This document shows positions 8,490 through 14,785 of a DNA stretch of 19,073 nt, in pieces. Each line of letters begins with the position of its first letter. Position 1 is the stretch's first letter. The stretch covers positions 1 to 19,073 of the forward strand of contig CAMQBP010000013.1 of assembly GCA_946999025.1 (NCBI GenBank), read 5' to 3'. The stretch is from an uncultured Prevotella sp. GTDB taxonomy: Bacteria; Bacteroidota; Bacteroidia; Bacteroidales; Bacteroidaceae. The notes under the pieces are model-generated. The model searched no databases and was not told where the DNA came from. It was given only the letters and a program-made list of their open reading frames with translations. The position numbers were made by a program, and so were the translations under genes.

Positions 8490-9110
8490 TTATTTGAGTT
8501 TTTCTCCCTGTTGGGGAGCCATCGAAACAGACTGCTCTTGGCGTAAGGCCTTTTGGTAACATTCCCGACAAAGGGGTTCGTAGGTGAGCTTTTCGCCCAG
8601 CAAAACGCGCTTATCGTTCTGCACCAATCGGTGGCTGATGTAGGCCAAGGCGCCACATTTCACGCAGATGGCATGCACTTTTGTCACCTCATCAGCGATG
8701 GCGCACAAGCTGGGAATGGGTCCGAAAGGCCTTCCTTGGAAGTCCATGTCAAGTCCCGCGATGATAACGCGCACCCCTTTGTTGGCCAATTCGTTGCAAA
8801 CGTTGACGAGACCCTTGTCAAAAAATTGGGCTTCATCGATGCCCACGACATCCGTGTCGGATGACAATAGCAAAATGCTTGACGAAGAATCAACGGGAGT
8901 AGATAGAATGGCATGCTGGTCATGGCTCACCACATTCTCCTCGGAATAGCGGGTGTCTATGGCGGGCTTGAATATCTCAACTCGCTGTTTGGCAAAGTTA
9001 GCTCGTCTCAAGCGCCTAATCAGCTCTTCTGTCTTACCCGAAAACATAGAGCCACATATCACTTCTATTCTTCCTGGGCGGTGTGATTCGCCTGTCAAAT
9101 ACTCCATCAT
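8490..9110 (-). CDS. tdk: Thymidine kinase (type II)
   Basis: This enzyme phosphorylates thymidine to dTMP with ATP, in the salvage route. The P-loop GSMFSGKT is at 20-27. The catalytic base is E93 in GIDEAQFF. A structural zinc site is formed by C149/C152 (CVKC) and C181/C184 (CREC). Length (206) is normal for bacterial TK1-type enzymes. Two ATGs stand in tandem at 9110 and 9107. The predicted transcription start is only a few bases upstream, so the mRNA may be almost leaderless. It is the first gene of a pair with the AI-2E permease and is divergent from rsmI. Confidence 0.96.
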   Translation of the reverse strand: MMEYLTGESHRPGRIEVICGSMFSGKTEELIRRLRRANFAKQRVEIFKPAIDTRYSEENVVSHDQHAILSTPVDSSSSILLLSSDTDVVGIDEAQFFDKGLVNVCNELANKGVRVIIAGLDMDFQGRPFGPIPSLCAIADEVTKVHAICVKCGALAYISHRLVQNDKRVLLGEKLTYEPLCRECYQKALRQEQSVSMAPQQGEKLK

Positions 9111-9117
9111 GTTGATG

Positions 9118-9149
9118 CAAAAATACGAAGAGCAATTAAAAATTGCAAA
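9118..9149 (-). promoter_or_regulatory. Promoter for tdk
   Basis: On the minus strand TTG (9148-9146) is followed after 20 bp by TATTTTTG (9125-9118), a full Bacteroidetes promoter. The expected start is near 9113, only about 3 nt before the first ATG. The dyad GCAATT-AAA-AATTGC (9132-9146) fills the spacer between the two elements and could be an operator. Confidence 0.65.
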
Positions 9150-9164
9150 GAAATTGACAGTTTT

Positions 9165-9195
9165 TTTGCTCGTGTTGATTATTTAACTATATTTG
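9165..9195 (+). promoter_or_regulatory. Promoter for rsmI
   Basis: TTTG at 9165-9168 and TATATTTG at 9188-9195 are 19 bp apart and fit the Bacteroidetes consensus. Transcription would start near 9200, about 4 nt before the ATG at 9204, predicting an essentially leaderless message. Confidence 0.65.
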
Positions 9196-9203
9196 CGTAC
9201 TGT

Positions 9204-9905
9204 ATGGGGATATTGTACATCGTGCCCACCCCTGTGGGAAATATGGAAGATATGACGATGCGAGCCATTCGCATTCTCAAGGAGGTGGACCTGGTGTTGG
9301 CAGAAGATACCAGGACATCGGGCAAGCTTTTGAAGCATTATGACATTCAGAATCACTTGCTGTCACACCATAAGTTCAATGAACATGGCACTTCCGCGGG
9401 CATTGTAGAACGATTGAAAGCGGGCCAGAGCATAGCGCTCGTCAGCGATGCGGGTACACCCGGCATCAGCGATCCGGGGTTTTTTCTGGCGCGCGAGGCT
9501 GCAAAAGCAGGCATTACGGTACAAACACTGCCTGGAGCCACCGCTTGCATTCCGGCTATTGTCTCATCCGGTTTGCCCTGTGACCGCTTCTGTTTCGAAG
9601 GCTTCTTGCCTCAGAAAAAAGGTCGACAGACACAGTTGGAGGCGCTCAAAGAAGAGCATAGAACGATGATTTTCTACGAGTCGCCCTATCGTTTGCTGAA
9701 AACATTACAGCAATTTGCCGATGTATTTGGCCCCGACCGCCCCGTGAGCGTGGCTCGTGAGATATCCAAACTGCACGAAGAGCATGTTCGAGGCACACTT
9801 GAAGAGGTGATACAACATTTTAAAGAAATCCCACCGAGGGGCGAAATCGTCATTGTAGTGGGTGGAAATAACAAGAATAAAAAACTTAAAACAGAACGAA
9901 TATGA
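9204..9905 (+). CDS. rsmI: 16S rRNA (cytidine-1402-2'-O)-methyltransferase RsmI
   Basis: This SAM-dependent tetrapyrrole-methylase-fold enzyme puts the 2'-O-methyl group on C1402 in the ribosomal P site, which tunes start-codon selection. Family signatures are all present: VPTPVGNMEDMTMRA at 7-21, EDTRTS at 34-39 and SDAGTPGISDPG at 81-92. LPGATA and the GF(L)P segment (FEGFLPQKKGRQ) follow. The C-terminus contains the REISKLHEE and PPRGEIVIVV blocks. At 233 residues it lacks the longer C-terminal extension seen in some homologues (E. coli about 286), which is common in Bacteroidetes. The last 4 bp (ATGA) overlap the start of the downstream lipoprotein gene, so the two are translationally coupled. 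Confidence 0.95.
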   Translation: MGILYIVPTPVGNMEDMTMRAIRILKEVDLVLAEDTRTSGKLLKHYDIQNHLLSHHKFNEHGTSAGIVERLKAGQSIALVSDAGTPGISDPGFFLAREAAKAGITVQTLPGATACIPAIVSSGLPCDRFCFEGFLPQKKGRQTQLEALKEEHRTMIFYESPYRLLKTLQQFADVFGPDRPVSVAREISKLHEEHVRGTLEEVIQHFKEIPPRGEIVIVVGGNNKNKKLKTERI

Positions 9906-10759
9906 AAAAGTTTTTAAGCCTGACCGCCATTGCCGTCATTACTTTCGCATGCTTTGGATGTCAGAATAACAAGAAAAACAGTGAATTGGAAAATGCTGCT
10001 CAAGCTGATTCTTTGCAGCAAGTCATCAGTCAGAAAGACAACGAAATCAATGACATGATGGGTACACTCAACGAAATCCAAGAGGGATTCAAGGAAATTA
10101 CTGCGGCAGAAAACAGGGTGACCATCGCCAAGGAAGGCGAGGGCGCCAACAAAGGGCAGCAGATTCGCGAGGACATTCAGTTCATCGCGTCTACCATGAA
10201 GCGTAATCGCGAACTGATTGCCAAGCTCCGCAACCAACTCAAGCAAAGCTCCGTGAAAGGGGATGGCTTGAAAAAAGCATTGGACAGCCTCACCGCTCAG
10301 TTGGAAGAGAAAGACAAGCAGCTTCAGCAATTGCGTGCTGAACTGGATGCCAAGGATATCCATATCTCCGAGTTGGATGAAACAATCAACAACCTGAACA
10401 CCAATGTCAACAATTTGGCTACCGAGAGTTCACAGAAATCGCAGGTAATCAACAGCCAGGACAAGCAGCTCAACACCGCTTGGTTTGTGTTTGGTACGCG
10501 GAAAGAACTGAAAGAACAGCGAATCATCGAGGGGGATAAAGTGTTGCAGGCCAACTTCAACAAGGATTATTTCACCAAGATTGACATCCGCGTGGACAAG
10601 GAAATCAAGTTGTACTCCAAGTCGGCTAAGGTTCTCACCATGCACCCATCCAGCAGTTATGTGTTGCAGCGCGATGCCAACAAGCAGTACGTGCTTCGAA
10701 TCACTAATCCAGAAATCTTCTGGAGCACCAGCAAGTATCTCGTTATTTTGGTGAGATAA
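9902..10759 (+). CDS. Coiled-coil lipoprotein of unknown function, coupled to rsmI
   Basis: This 285-residue protein starts with a signal peptide (MKKFLSLTAIAVITFACFGC) and is probably lipidated at C20, or less likely C17. The box preceding C20 (C-F-G-C) is atypical. After a short polar linker, residues about 32-180 are predicted to be long amphipathic helices with heptads rich in Leu, Gln, Lys and Glu, so a coiled coil is likely. The last about 95 residues (from AWFVFGTRKELKEQ) form a mixed alpha/beta domain ending in YLVILVR. There is no acidic export tag after the cysteine, so a periplasmic-facing lipoprotein is more likely than a surface one. Coupling to rsmI by ATGA shows co-expression, but I know no functional link. 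I recognise the general type (hypothetical Bacteroidales lipoprotein) but no named family. Confidence 0.85.
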   Translation: MKKFLSLTAIAVITFACFGCQNNKKNSELENAAQADSLQQVISQKDNEINDMMGTLNEIQEGFKEITAAENRVTIAKEGEGANKGQQIREDIQFIASTMKRNRELIAKLRNQLKQSSVKGDGLKKALDSLTAQLEEKDKQLQQLRAELDAKDIHISELDETINNLNTNVNNLATESSQKSQVINSQDKQLNTAWFVFGTRKELKEQRIIEGDKVLQANFNKDYFTKIDIRVDKEIKLYSKSAKVLTMHPSSSYVLQRDANKQYVLRITNPEIFWSTSKYLVILVR

Positions 10760-10779
10760 GTCTGTCGACAACCATGCTC

Positions 10780-10815
10780 TTTCCCAGAAACAACGTGCAT
10801 GCGTCGGCTGGGAAA
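10780..10815. repeat. Inverted repeat downstream of the lipoprotein gene
   Basis: TTTCCCAG (10780-10787) and CTGGGAAA (10808-10815) form a perfect 8-bp stem with a 20-nt loop, starting 20 bp past the lipoprotein stop. No T-tract follows, so it may stabilise the transcript end rather than terminate transcription. Confidence 0.5.
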
Positions 10816-10832
10816 CAAGAATCATACACATC

Positions 10833-10876
10833 AATCCTCTTGCTCGGATTAGTCTGAGTAGGAGGATTTTATATTT
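10833..10876 (+). terminator. Probable intrinsic terminator of the rsmI-lipoprotein operon
   Basis: The outer stem AATCCTC (10833-10839) pairs with GAGGATT (10862-10868). Inside it CTCGGA pairs with TCTGAG, allowing one G-U, across a TTAG loop. The stem runs into TTTTATATTT. Its left arm shares CAATCCTCTTG with unit 4 of the tandem repeat downstream. Confidence 0.55.
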
Positions 10877-10881
10877 ATAAT

Positions 10882-11013
10882 CAACCGCTTCGATCCCTCT
10901 GTTGAAACGGCTTATTCTCCAGTAAACACCGTTCATTCCCCTGTTGATGCCGCTTCAATCCTCTTGTAGAAACGGCTCATTCTCCTATTAAAACAGCTTC
11001 AATCCCCCTGTTG
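10882..11013. repeat. Degenerate tandem repeat, about six units of 21-23 bp
   Basis: Units start near 10882, 10905, 10926, 10947, 10970 and 10992. The rough consensus is ACCGCTTCAATCCCCTGTTG. Units 1, 4 and 6 resemble one another most, and units 2 and 5 share ACGGCT-ATTCTCC, suggesting a 65-bp higher-order period. Neighbouring units are also partly self-complementary (CCG-TTC against GAA-CGG), so the RNA could fold into successive hairpins. The array occupies the gap between two convergent genes and encodes nothing obvious. Confidence 0.65.
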
Positions 11014-11047
11014 ACAACGTTCTGAGGCGGTTCAGCCCTGCAATGCC

Positions 11048-11500
11048 TTATCTTTTTGCCTTAAAAAACTGTTGCATTAGCTGCTTGCATTCCTCTTCCA
11101 GCACGCCACCCGTGACCGTGGCCTTGGTATGCAATACGTTTGGTGCATACCGCTGGTAGCCCCGTTTCTCATCACCGGCTCCATATACGATGCGTGAAAC
11201 CTGCGCCCATCCCATGGCACCAGCGCACATCGGACAAGGCTCAACGGTAACGTAGAGAGTGCATTGGGGCAGATATTTGCCGCCAAGTTGAGCCGCTGCG
11301 GCCGTGATGACTATCATCTCCGCATGCGCTGTGACGTCATTCAGGGTTTCTGTCTGGTTGTGTGCCCGTGCGATGATGCGACCTTGGCACACAACGACGG
11401 CGCCAATGGGTACTTCACCTTCATCGTAGGCTGCATGAGCCTCTGCCAGTGCCTTTTGCATAAACTGTTCGTCTTGTTTGCGTTGTTCGTCGTCTGTCAT
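11048..11500 (-). CDS. tadA: tRNA-specific adenosine-34 deaminase TadA
   Basis: This enzyme deaminates adenosine to inosine at the wobble position of tRNA-Arg(ACG), which lets one tRNA read several CGN codons. The cytidine-deaminase-fold zinc site is complete. HAE is at 59-61 (zinc histidine and proton-shuttling glutamate), and PCPMC at 88-92 supplies the two cysteines. EVPIGAVVV at 29-37 is also typical. At 150 residues it is normal length. The frame is open upstream to 11698, but that part overlaps yraN and its promoter. ATG at 11500 gives the usual N-terminus. It is divergent from yraN. A guanine-deaminase-type relative is possible, but EPCPMCAGA and length favour TadA. Confidence 0.92.
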   Translation of the reverse strand: MTDDEQRKQDEQFMQKALAEAHAAYDEGEVPIGAVVVCQGRIIARAHNQTETLNDVTAHAEMIVITAAAAQLGGKYLPQCTLYVTVEPCPMCAGAMGWAQVSRIVYGAGDEKRGYQRYAPNVLHTKATVTGGVLEEECKQLMQQFFKAKR

Positions 11501-11523
11501 GGTCGTGTCTGTTTGTGTGCTTG

Positions 11524-11531
11524 CAAATTTA
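11524..11531 (-). promoter_or_regulatory. Candidate -7 element for tadA
   Basis: The minus strand reads TAAATTTG, an exact TAnnTTTG match. The start would be near 11519, about 19 nt before the ATG. No TTG lies at the expected distance, so the call is partial. Confidence 0.4.
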
Positions 11532-11542
11532 CAATATTCTTT

Positions 11543-11572
11543 TTGATGTGTGGAAGAAAAACCGTATTTTTG
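11543..11572 (+). promoter_or_regulatory. Promoter for yraN-birA-pyrH
   Basis: TTG at 11543-11545 and TATTTTTG at 11565-11572 are separated by 19 bp, a full consensus match. The start near 11577 leaves a leader of about 23 nt before yraN. Confidence 0.65.
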
Positions 11573-11599
11573 CAACACATCATCAGGAAGCATCAGCAC

Positions 11600-11974
11600 A
11601 TGGCAACACACAATAATTTCGGAAAATGGGGCGAAGATACAGCCGTCGATTACCTGCACAAGCAGGGATATACCATCCGCGAGCGTGGCTGGCGGCATGG
11701 TAAGTTCGAGATTGATATTATCGCCTTATCGCCCGATGGCATTACCTGTGTGTTTGTCGAGGTGAAAACACGTCGTTCAGGCGAGGTCGCCTTGCCCTCC
11801 GATGCCGTTGATGAGAAAAAGATGAGGAATCTCGGTATTGCGGCCGATGTTTATGTAAAGATGTTTGACATACAAGAGGAGCCGCGCTTTGATATCATTT
11901 CCATCGTGGGATCGACAGCTGAGAACATGCAAATCGAGCACCTCGAAGATGCCTTCAACCCTGTATTGCTATAG
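11600..11974 (+). CDS. yraN: YraN family (UPF0102) predicted endonuclease-fold protein
   Basis: This 124-residue protein belongs to the YraN/UPF0102 family, which has a restriction-endonuclease-like fold related to archaeal Holliday-junction resolvases. The conserved features are the early GE (11-12, in GKWGEDTAVDYL), D39 in FEIDIIAL, and E54-V-K56 in VFVEVKTRRS, which together resemble a PD-(D/E)XK site. The biochemical role is not established. The start at 11600 is chosen over the long upstream extension because that overlaps tadA and the promoter, and MATHNNFGKWGE matches the family N-terminus. birA starts 3 bp downstream. Confidence 0.9.
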   Translation: MATHNNFGKWGEDTAVDYLHKQGYTIRERGWRHGKFEIDIIALSPDGITCVFVEVKTRRSGEVALPSDAVDEKKMRNLGIAADVYVKMFDIQEEPRFDIISIVGSTAENMQIEHLEDAFNPVLL

Positions 11975-11977
11975 CCA

Positions 11978-12709
11978 ATGATGCGTATCAAACTGGTCAA
12001 ACTCAATGAGGTAGATTCTACCAATGTGTACCTTTGCGAACACGCTGATTGTTTCAAGGAAGAGATGGTGGTCGTACAGGCCGATTATCAGACGAGCGGT
12101 AAGGGGCAAGGACAGAATGGTTGGGAAAGTCAGGCTGGGAAAAATTTACTGTATTCCTTGCTGGTTCATCCCCAAAAGCTGCCTGTAAAAAGTCAATTCT
12201 TTTTGTCCATGGCCGGTGCTTTGTCCATCAAAGCCGTCTTAGACGAATATGTTGACGACATTACCCTCAAATGGCCGAATGACATCTACTGGAAAGACTT
12301 CAAACTGAGTGGCACACTCATTGAGTTGAGCGTACACGCACAGATGATACGTCACTGTGTCTATGGAGTGGGCCTCAACGTCAATCAGACGGTATTTGAG
12401 AGCGATGCGCCCAATCCAGTGTCCTTAGCGCAGATTCTGGGACATGAATTGGACCGCGACAAGCTGCTCCATCAACTCATCAAAGCTTTCGAAGTGTATT
12501 ACAATCGCTTGGAAGAAGGAGCGTTCGACGAAATCTCAAGTCAGTATCATGCTGTGCTGTATCGGCGGGAGGGCGTGCATCCTTATCGCGACCGTGAGGG
12601 CTGTTTCCAGGCTTCCATCGTGACGGTGGAACCCGATGGGCGACTGGTGTTGAAAGATACGGATGGGCGCATGAGAGGCTACTATCTTAAAGAGGTGGAA
12701 TTTGTTTAA
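11978..12709 (+). CDS. birA: Biotin-[acetyl-CoA-carboxylase] ligase, without a DNA-binding domain
   Basis: This enzyme activates biotin as biotinyl-AMP and attaches it to the lysine of the carboxylase carrier protein. Signatures are DSTN (13-16), the adenylate loop TSGKGQGQNGW (39-49, GRGRxGR in other members), KWPND (98-102), K109 in FKLSGTLIE and GVGLNVN (130-136). It has 243 residues and begins directly with the catalytic domain. The N-terminal winged helix of E. coli BirA is missing, so this is a monofunctional ligase that cannot repress biotin genes. The loop has lysine and glutamine where many homologues have arginine, a tolerated variation as far as I know. Two ATGs (11978 and 11981) are possible starts. 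Confidence 0.93.
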   Translation: MMRIKLVKLNEVDSTNVYLCEHADCFKEEMVVVQADYQTSGKGQGQNGWESQAGKNLLYSLLVHPQKLPVKSQFFLSMAGALSIKAVLDEYVDDITLKWPNDIYWKDFKLSGTLIELSVHAQMIRHCVYGVGLNVNQTVFESDAPNPVSLAQILGHELDRDKLLHQLIKAFEVYYNRLEEGAFDEISSQYHAVLYRREGVHPYRDREGCFQASIVTVEPDGRLVLKDTDGRMRGYYLKEVEFV

Positions 12710-12743
12710 GAAAGAATCAATCAAACGATCATTTATAATCAAT

Positions 12744-13454
12744 ATGGTAAAGTTTAAACGTATACTCTTGAAGTTGAGTGGAGAGAGCCTGATGGGCAGT
12801 CAGAGCTATGGTATCGACCCCAATCGGCTCGCCGACTATGCCCAACAAATCAAGGAAGTGCACGACATGGGCGTGCAAGTAAGCATCGTCATCGGTGGCG
12901 GAAACATTTTCAGAGGACTGAGCGGGTCACAGAAAGGCTTCGACCGCGTGAAGGGTGACCAGATGGGCATGTGCGCTACAGTGATCAACTCTTTGGCGTT
13001 GAGTTCTGCATTGGGTGCGATTGGCGTTAAAAACAAGGTGATGACAGCCATTCGCATGGAGCCTATTGGCGAGTATTACAACAAATGGAAGGCCATTGAG
13101 GCGATGGAAAATGGACTGGTTTGCATCTTCTCGTGCGGCACGGGTTCGCCCTATTTCACCACTGACACAGGCAGTTCGCTGCGTGGCATCGAGATTGAAG
13201 CCGACGTCATGCTCAAAGGTACGCGCGTTGACGGCGTGTACACAGCCGACCCGGAGAAAGACCCCACGGCAACGAAGTTTGATGACATCACCTTTGACGA
13301 GGTGTATAACCGTCATTTGAAGGTGATGGATCTCACCGCGACGGCCATGTGCAAGGAAAACAACCTGCCGGTCTACGTGTTCAACATGGATGTGGTTGGC
13401 AACCTGAAGAAGGTGATGGAAGGCGAACCCATCGGCACCTTGGTGCACAATTAG
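12744..13454 (+). CDS. pyrH: UMP kinase
   Basis: This essential hexameric enzyme of the amino-acid-kinase fold converts UMP to UDP with ATP. K10-L-SGE (10-14), GGGNIFRG (51-58), DTGSSLRGIEIEAD and the LKGTRVDGVYTADP loop are all present. Length (236) is standard. ATG 12744 is chosen over the upstream ATG at 12702, since the latter overlaps birA and MVKFKRILLKLSGES is the family start. It lies 34 bp after birA with no promoter motif visible, so it is probably co-transcribed with yraN-birA. pyrH is often followed by frr, but here it is followed by the non-housekeeping tract. Confidence 0.96.
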   Translation: MVKFKRILLKLSGESLMGSQSYGIDPNRLADYAQQIKEVHDMGVQVSIVIGGGNIFRGLSGSQKGFDRVKGDQMGMCATVINSLALSSALGAIGVKNKVMTAIRMEPIGEYYNKWKAIEAMENGLVCIFSCGTGSPYFTTDTGSSLRGIEIEADVMLKGTRVDGVYTADPEKDPTATKFDDITFDEVYNRHLKVMDLTATAMCKENNLPVYVFNMDVVGNLKKVMEGEPIGTLVHN

Positions 13455-13536
13455 GCTGGTGGAAAATAAGGTTCTTCCGTTAAATGCCAGATGCTTATCA
13501 TGCTGAACGAATAGCTTTCATGTGAAGAGTCACAAA

Positions 13537-13551
13537 TATGCCACAGGCATA
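13537..13551. terminator. Short hairpin after pyrH, possible weak terminator
   Basis: TATGCC-ACA-GGCATA is a perfect 6-bp stem with a 3-nt loop, followed by CAATTATTT. It lies 82 bp past the pyrH stop. The stem is weak and the T-tract is broken, so termination here is only plausible. Confidence 0.3.
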
Positions 13552-13579
13552 CAATTATTTCCGCTATGCGTTATAGTTC

Positions 13580-13825
13580 ATGGCAGCTATAATCAGCAAG
13601 AATAAAACCAGCATGAGCGAAGGGGGAAAGAAGATACCCAACTGTGTAAGCTTTCTTTCCTTCCTTGCTGGCCCGTCGAGGATGGCTAAAAACTGATACT
13701 ATTTAAGCCGCACATTTGATACGAATGCGGGGGCTATAGATTGGGATATCAATACTGGAGAATACCAATATGGCGGTACATCCAATTATAAATATAACCT
13801 AGAATATTCAATCATAAGGAGATGA
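13580..13825 (+). pseudogene. Decayed reading frame ending in the start of the orphan lipoprotein gene
   Basis: From ATG 13580 one frame runs 81 codons to a TGA at 13823-13825, broken once by TGA at 13694-13696. The second half (13697 on) reads YYLSRTFDTNAGAIDWDINT and continues with Tyr-, Asn- and Gly-rich residues that resemble a surface or outer-membrane protein. It has no start codon of its own. Its stop overlaps the next ATG as ATGA, the arrangement of a coupled upstream gene. I read this as the 3' end of a gene that lost its front, or one with a nonsense mutation (TGG to TGA would restore it). No family is recognisable. A non-coding origin for the first half remains possible, since it overlaps an inverted repeat. 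Confidence 0.4.
13608..13671. repeat. Imperfect 64-bp inverted repeat
   Basis: CCAGC (13608-13612) pairs with GCTGG (13667-13671), and the purine run AAGG-GGAAAGAA pairs with TTCTTTCC-CCTT further in, around a loop near 13640. It overlaps the decayed frame and marks the left side of the disturbed tract. Confidence 0.4.
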
Positions 13826-14277
13826 GAACATTGCTTAAATTCCTCTATATATTTGCCTTAGTTGTGGGATTATCTTCCTGCGAAAATGAAGACGAAGAAT
13901 TCGAAAATATAGATTTCAAGGTCACTGGCATCGAATTGCACGATGTGAGTGTTAACAACCATACACATGTTGGTACATTGTTAGCTGAAGGAGGAACGAT
14001 TACTTTCGAAGCTAAAGGAAAAAATAAAGATTCTGGTTTTGTGAGTGAAGTCTCTTGTGGAAATTATCGATGGGATAGCTCACAACTACAAGATATTCAA
14101 TATCCTCAAACTATCTGTAATGAGGGTTGGGGACAGGTGACTATAACATCTGTTTTGCCACATACAACAAAAGTCATTATAACGCCAAACACAACTGGTT
14201 CAACCAGAGAAATCCGAGTTGTATTTGGTGGAGCTTATAAGACATCAATTGTTTATATAAGACAACCGAGTATATAG
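13822..14277 (+). CDS. Small orphan lipoprotein, possibly surface exposed
   Basis: This 151-residue protein has a clear signal peptide with lipobox L17-S-S-C20. The residues after the cysteine (ENEDEEFEN) are strongly acidic, like the lipoprotein export signal that sends Bacteroidetes lipoproteins to the cell surface. The rest is beta-rich with two internal cysteines (in VSCGNY and TICNEG). It ends in a strand pair (VVFGGAYKTSIVYIRQPSI) reminiscent of BACON or other Ig-like domains; that resemblance is by eye only. The gene is visibly more AT-rich than the flanking housekeeping genes, which suggests separate ancestry. AAGGAG abuts the ATG with no spacing. TTG 13831 would have better spacing and still keep the signal peptide. 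Function unknown. Confidence 0.75.
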   Translation: MRTLLKFLYIFALVVGLSSCENEDEEFENIDFKVTGIELHDVSVNNHTHVGTLLAEGGTITFEAKGKNKDSGFVSEVSCGNYRWDSSQLQDIQYPQTICNEGWGQVTITSVLPHTTKVIITPNTTGSTREIRVVFGGAYKTSIVYIRQPSI

Positions 14278-14278
14278 A

Positions 14279-14410
14279 ATGTTCAGCTTTAGAGGATGGG
14301 GTATACCAATTTTATCACGCTGTGAATGTCGCGAACGTACTACAAATAAGCAGGAGGTTAATTTTGGGAAAGTACTCCCTGACACACCAGAATCTAACCA
14401 CATAACGTAG
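14279..14410 (+). other. Small 43-codon open frame of doubtful status
   Basis: An ATG 1 bp after the lipoprotein stop opens 43 codons (starting MFSFRGWGIPILSRCECRER). The stop TAG (14408-14410) lies inside the palindromic repeat that begins at 14406. It could be a short gene, or a frame truncated by insertion of that repeat. There is no recognisable domain and no codon-usage support strong enough to call it a gene. Confidence 0.2.
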
Positions 14411-14461
14411 GGGCGTGATTTATCACGTCCGCCTGCGAAATTAAAGAATCTCGCCCCTACG
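14406..14461. repeat. 56-bp palindromic MITE- or REP-like element
   Basis: The ends are perfect 10-bp inverted repeats: CGTAGGGGCG (14406-14415) and CGCCCCTACG (14452-14461). Inside lies a second hairpin, CGTGA-TTTA-TCACG (14414-14427). It is GC-rich at the ends in an AT-rich surround and has no coding content. Short dispersed elements beginning GTAGGGGCG are common in many bacteria, so this is probably one copy of a non-autonomous or REP-type family. Its mobilising enzyme is not in the window. Confidence 0.65.
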
Positions 14462-14482
14462 GATTTGTTGAATATTTTTCCT

Positions 14483-14500
14483 GTTTTAGGCCTCTAAAAC
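14483..14500. repeat. Perfect hairpin
   Basis: GTTTTAG and CTAAAAC form a 7-bp stem around GCCT. It is the first of a run of hairpins that fills the gene-free interval from the 56-bp element to the DUF4834 gene. Confidence 0.5.
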
Positions 14501-14546
14501 GGCACCTTGAAACTTTCAATATAGAAAAAATCAATAGGCTGGGAGG

Positions 14547-14571
14547 AAGCAAACAAGCGATAGGTTTGCTT
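14547..14571. repeat. Perfect hairpin
   Basis: AAGCAAAC (14547-14554) and GTTTGCTT (14564-14571) form an 8-bp stem with a 9-nt loop, followed by GAAAAAG. A TAGGTTTG at 14561-14568 matches a -7 element but has no -33 partner. Confidence 0.5.
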
Positions 14572-14591
14572 GAAAAAGTGTCATTTGCTGT

Positions 14592-14637
14592 TAGGGCATT
14601 GAGATTGTGTGCGAAGAAGCATCATCTTAGTGCCCTA
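14592..14637. repeat. Nested hairpin, possible structured RNA
   Basis: TAGGGCA (14592-14598) pairs with TGCCCTA (14631-14637). Inside, AGAT pairs with ATCT and TGC with GCA around GAAGAA. The nested stems suggest a folded RNA or a terminator. Confidence 0.45.
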
Positions 14638-14699
14638 TTTACATGTTCTTGTCTGGCAAAGGCATTGAGATTGTACGCTTAAAGCCATCCTTTTAGAGC
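14595..14699 (+). repeat. Pair of imperfect direct repeats of about 40 bp
   Basis: GGCATTGAGATTGT begins both copies (14595 and 14661). The copies stay alignable through a TTAG near their ends (14595-14634 and 14661-14699). The second copy has lost the pairing that folds the first. Confidence 0.5.
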
Positions 14700-14785
14700 A
14701 AGAAAAAATAAAAAATGAATGTGTTGCGATACTAAAAAGACGTAATTACCTGTGTATTAACGTGATACCAGAATGCTCATTTTGG

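Noticed and set aside
10882..11013. Possible CRISPR array
   Set aside because: The units are contiguous and degenerate, with no constant repeat plus unique spacer pattern and no cas genes.
11501..11698. N-terminal extension of tadA
   Set aside because: It overlaps the yraN start and its promoter and adds residues absent from the TadA family.
12927..13448. 173-codon minus-strand frame
   Set aside because: It is antisense to pyrH, His-rich and low-complexity in look, with no domain. It is a shadow frame.
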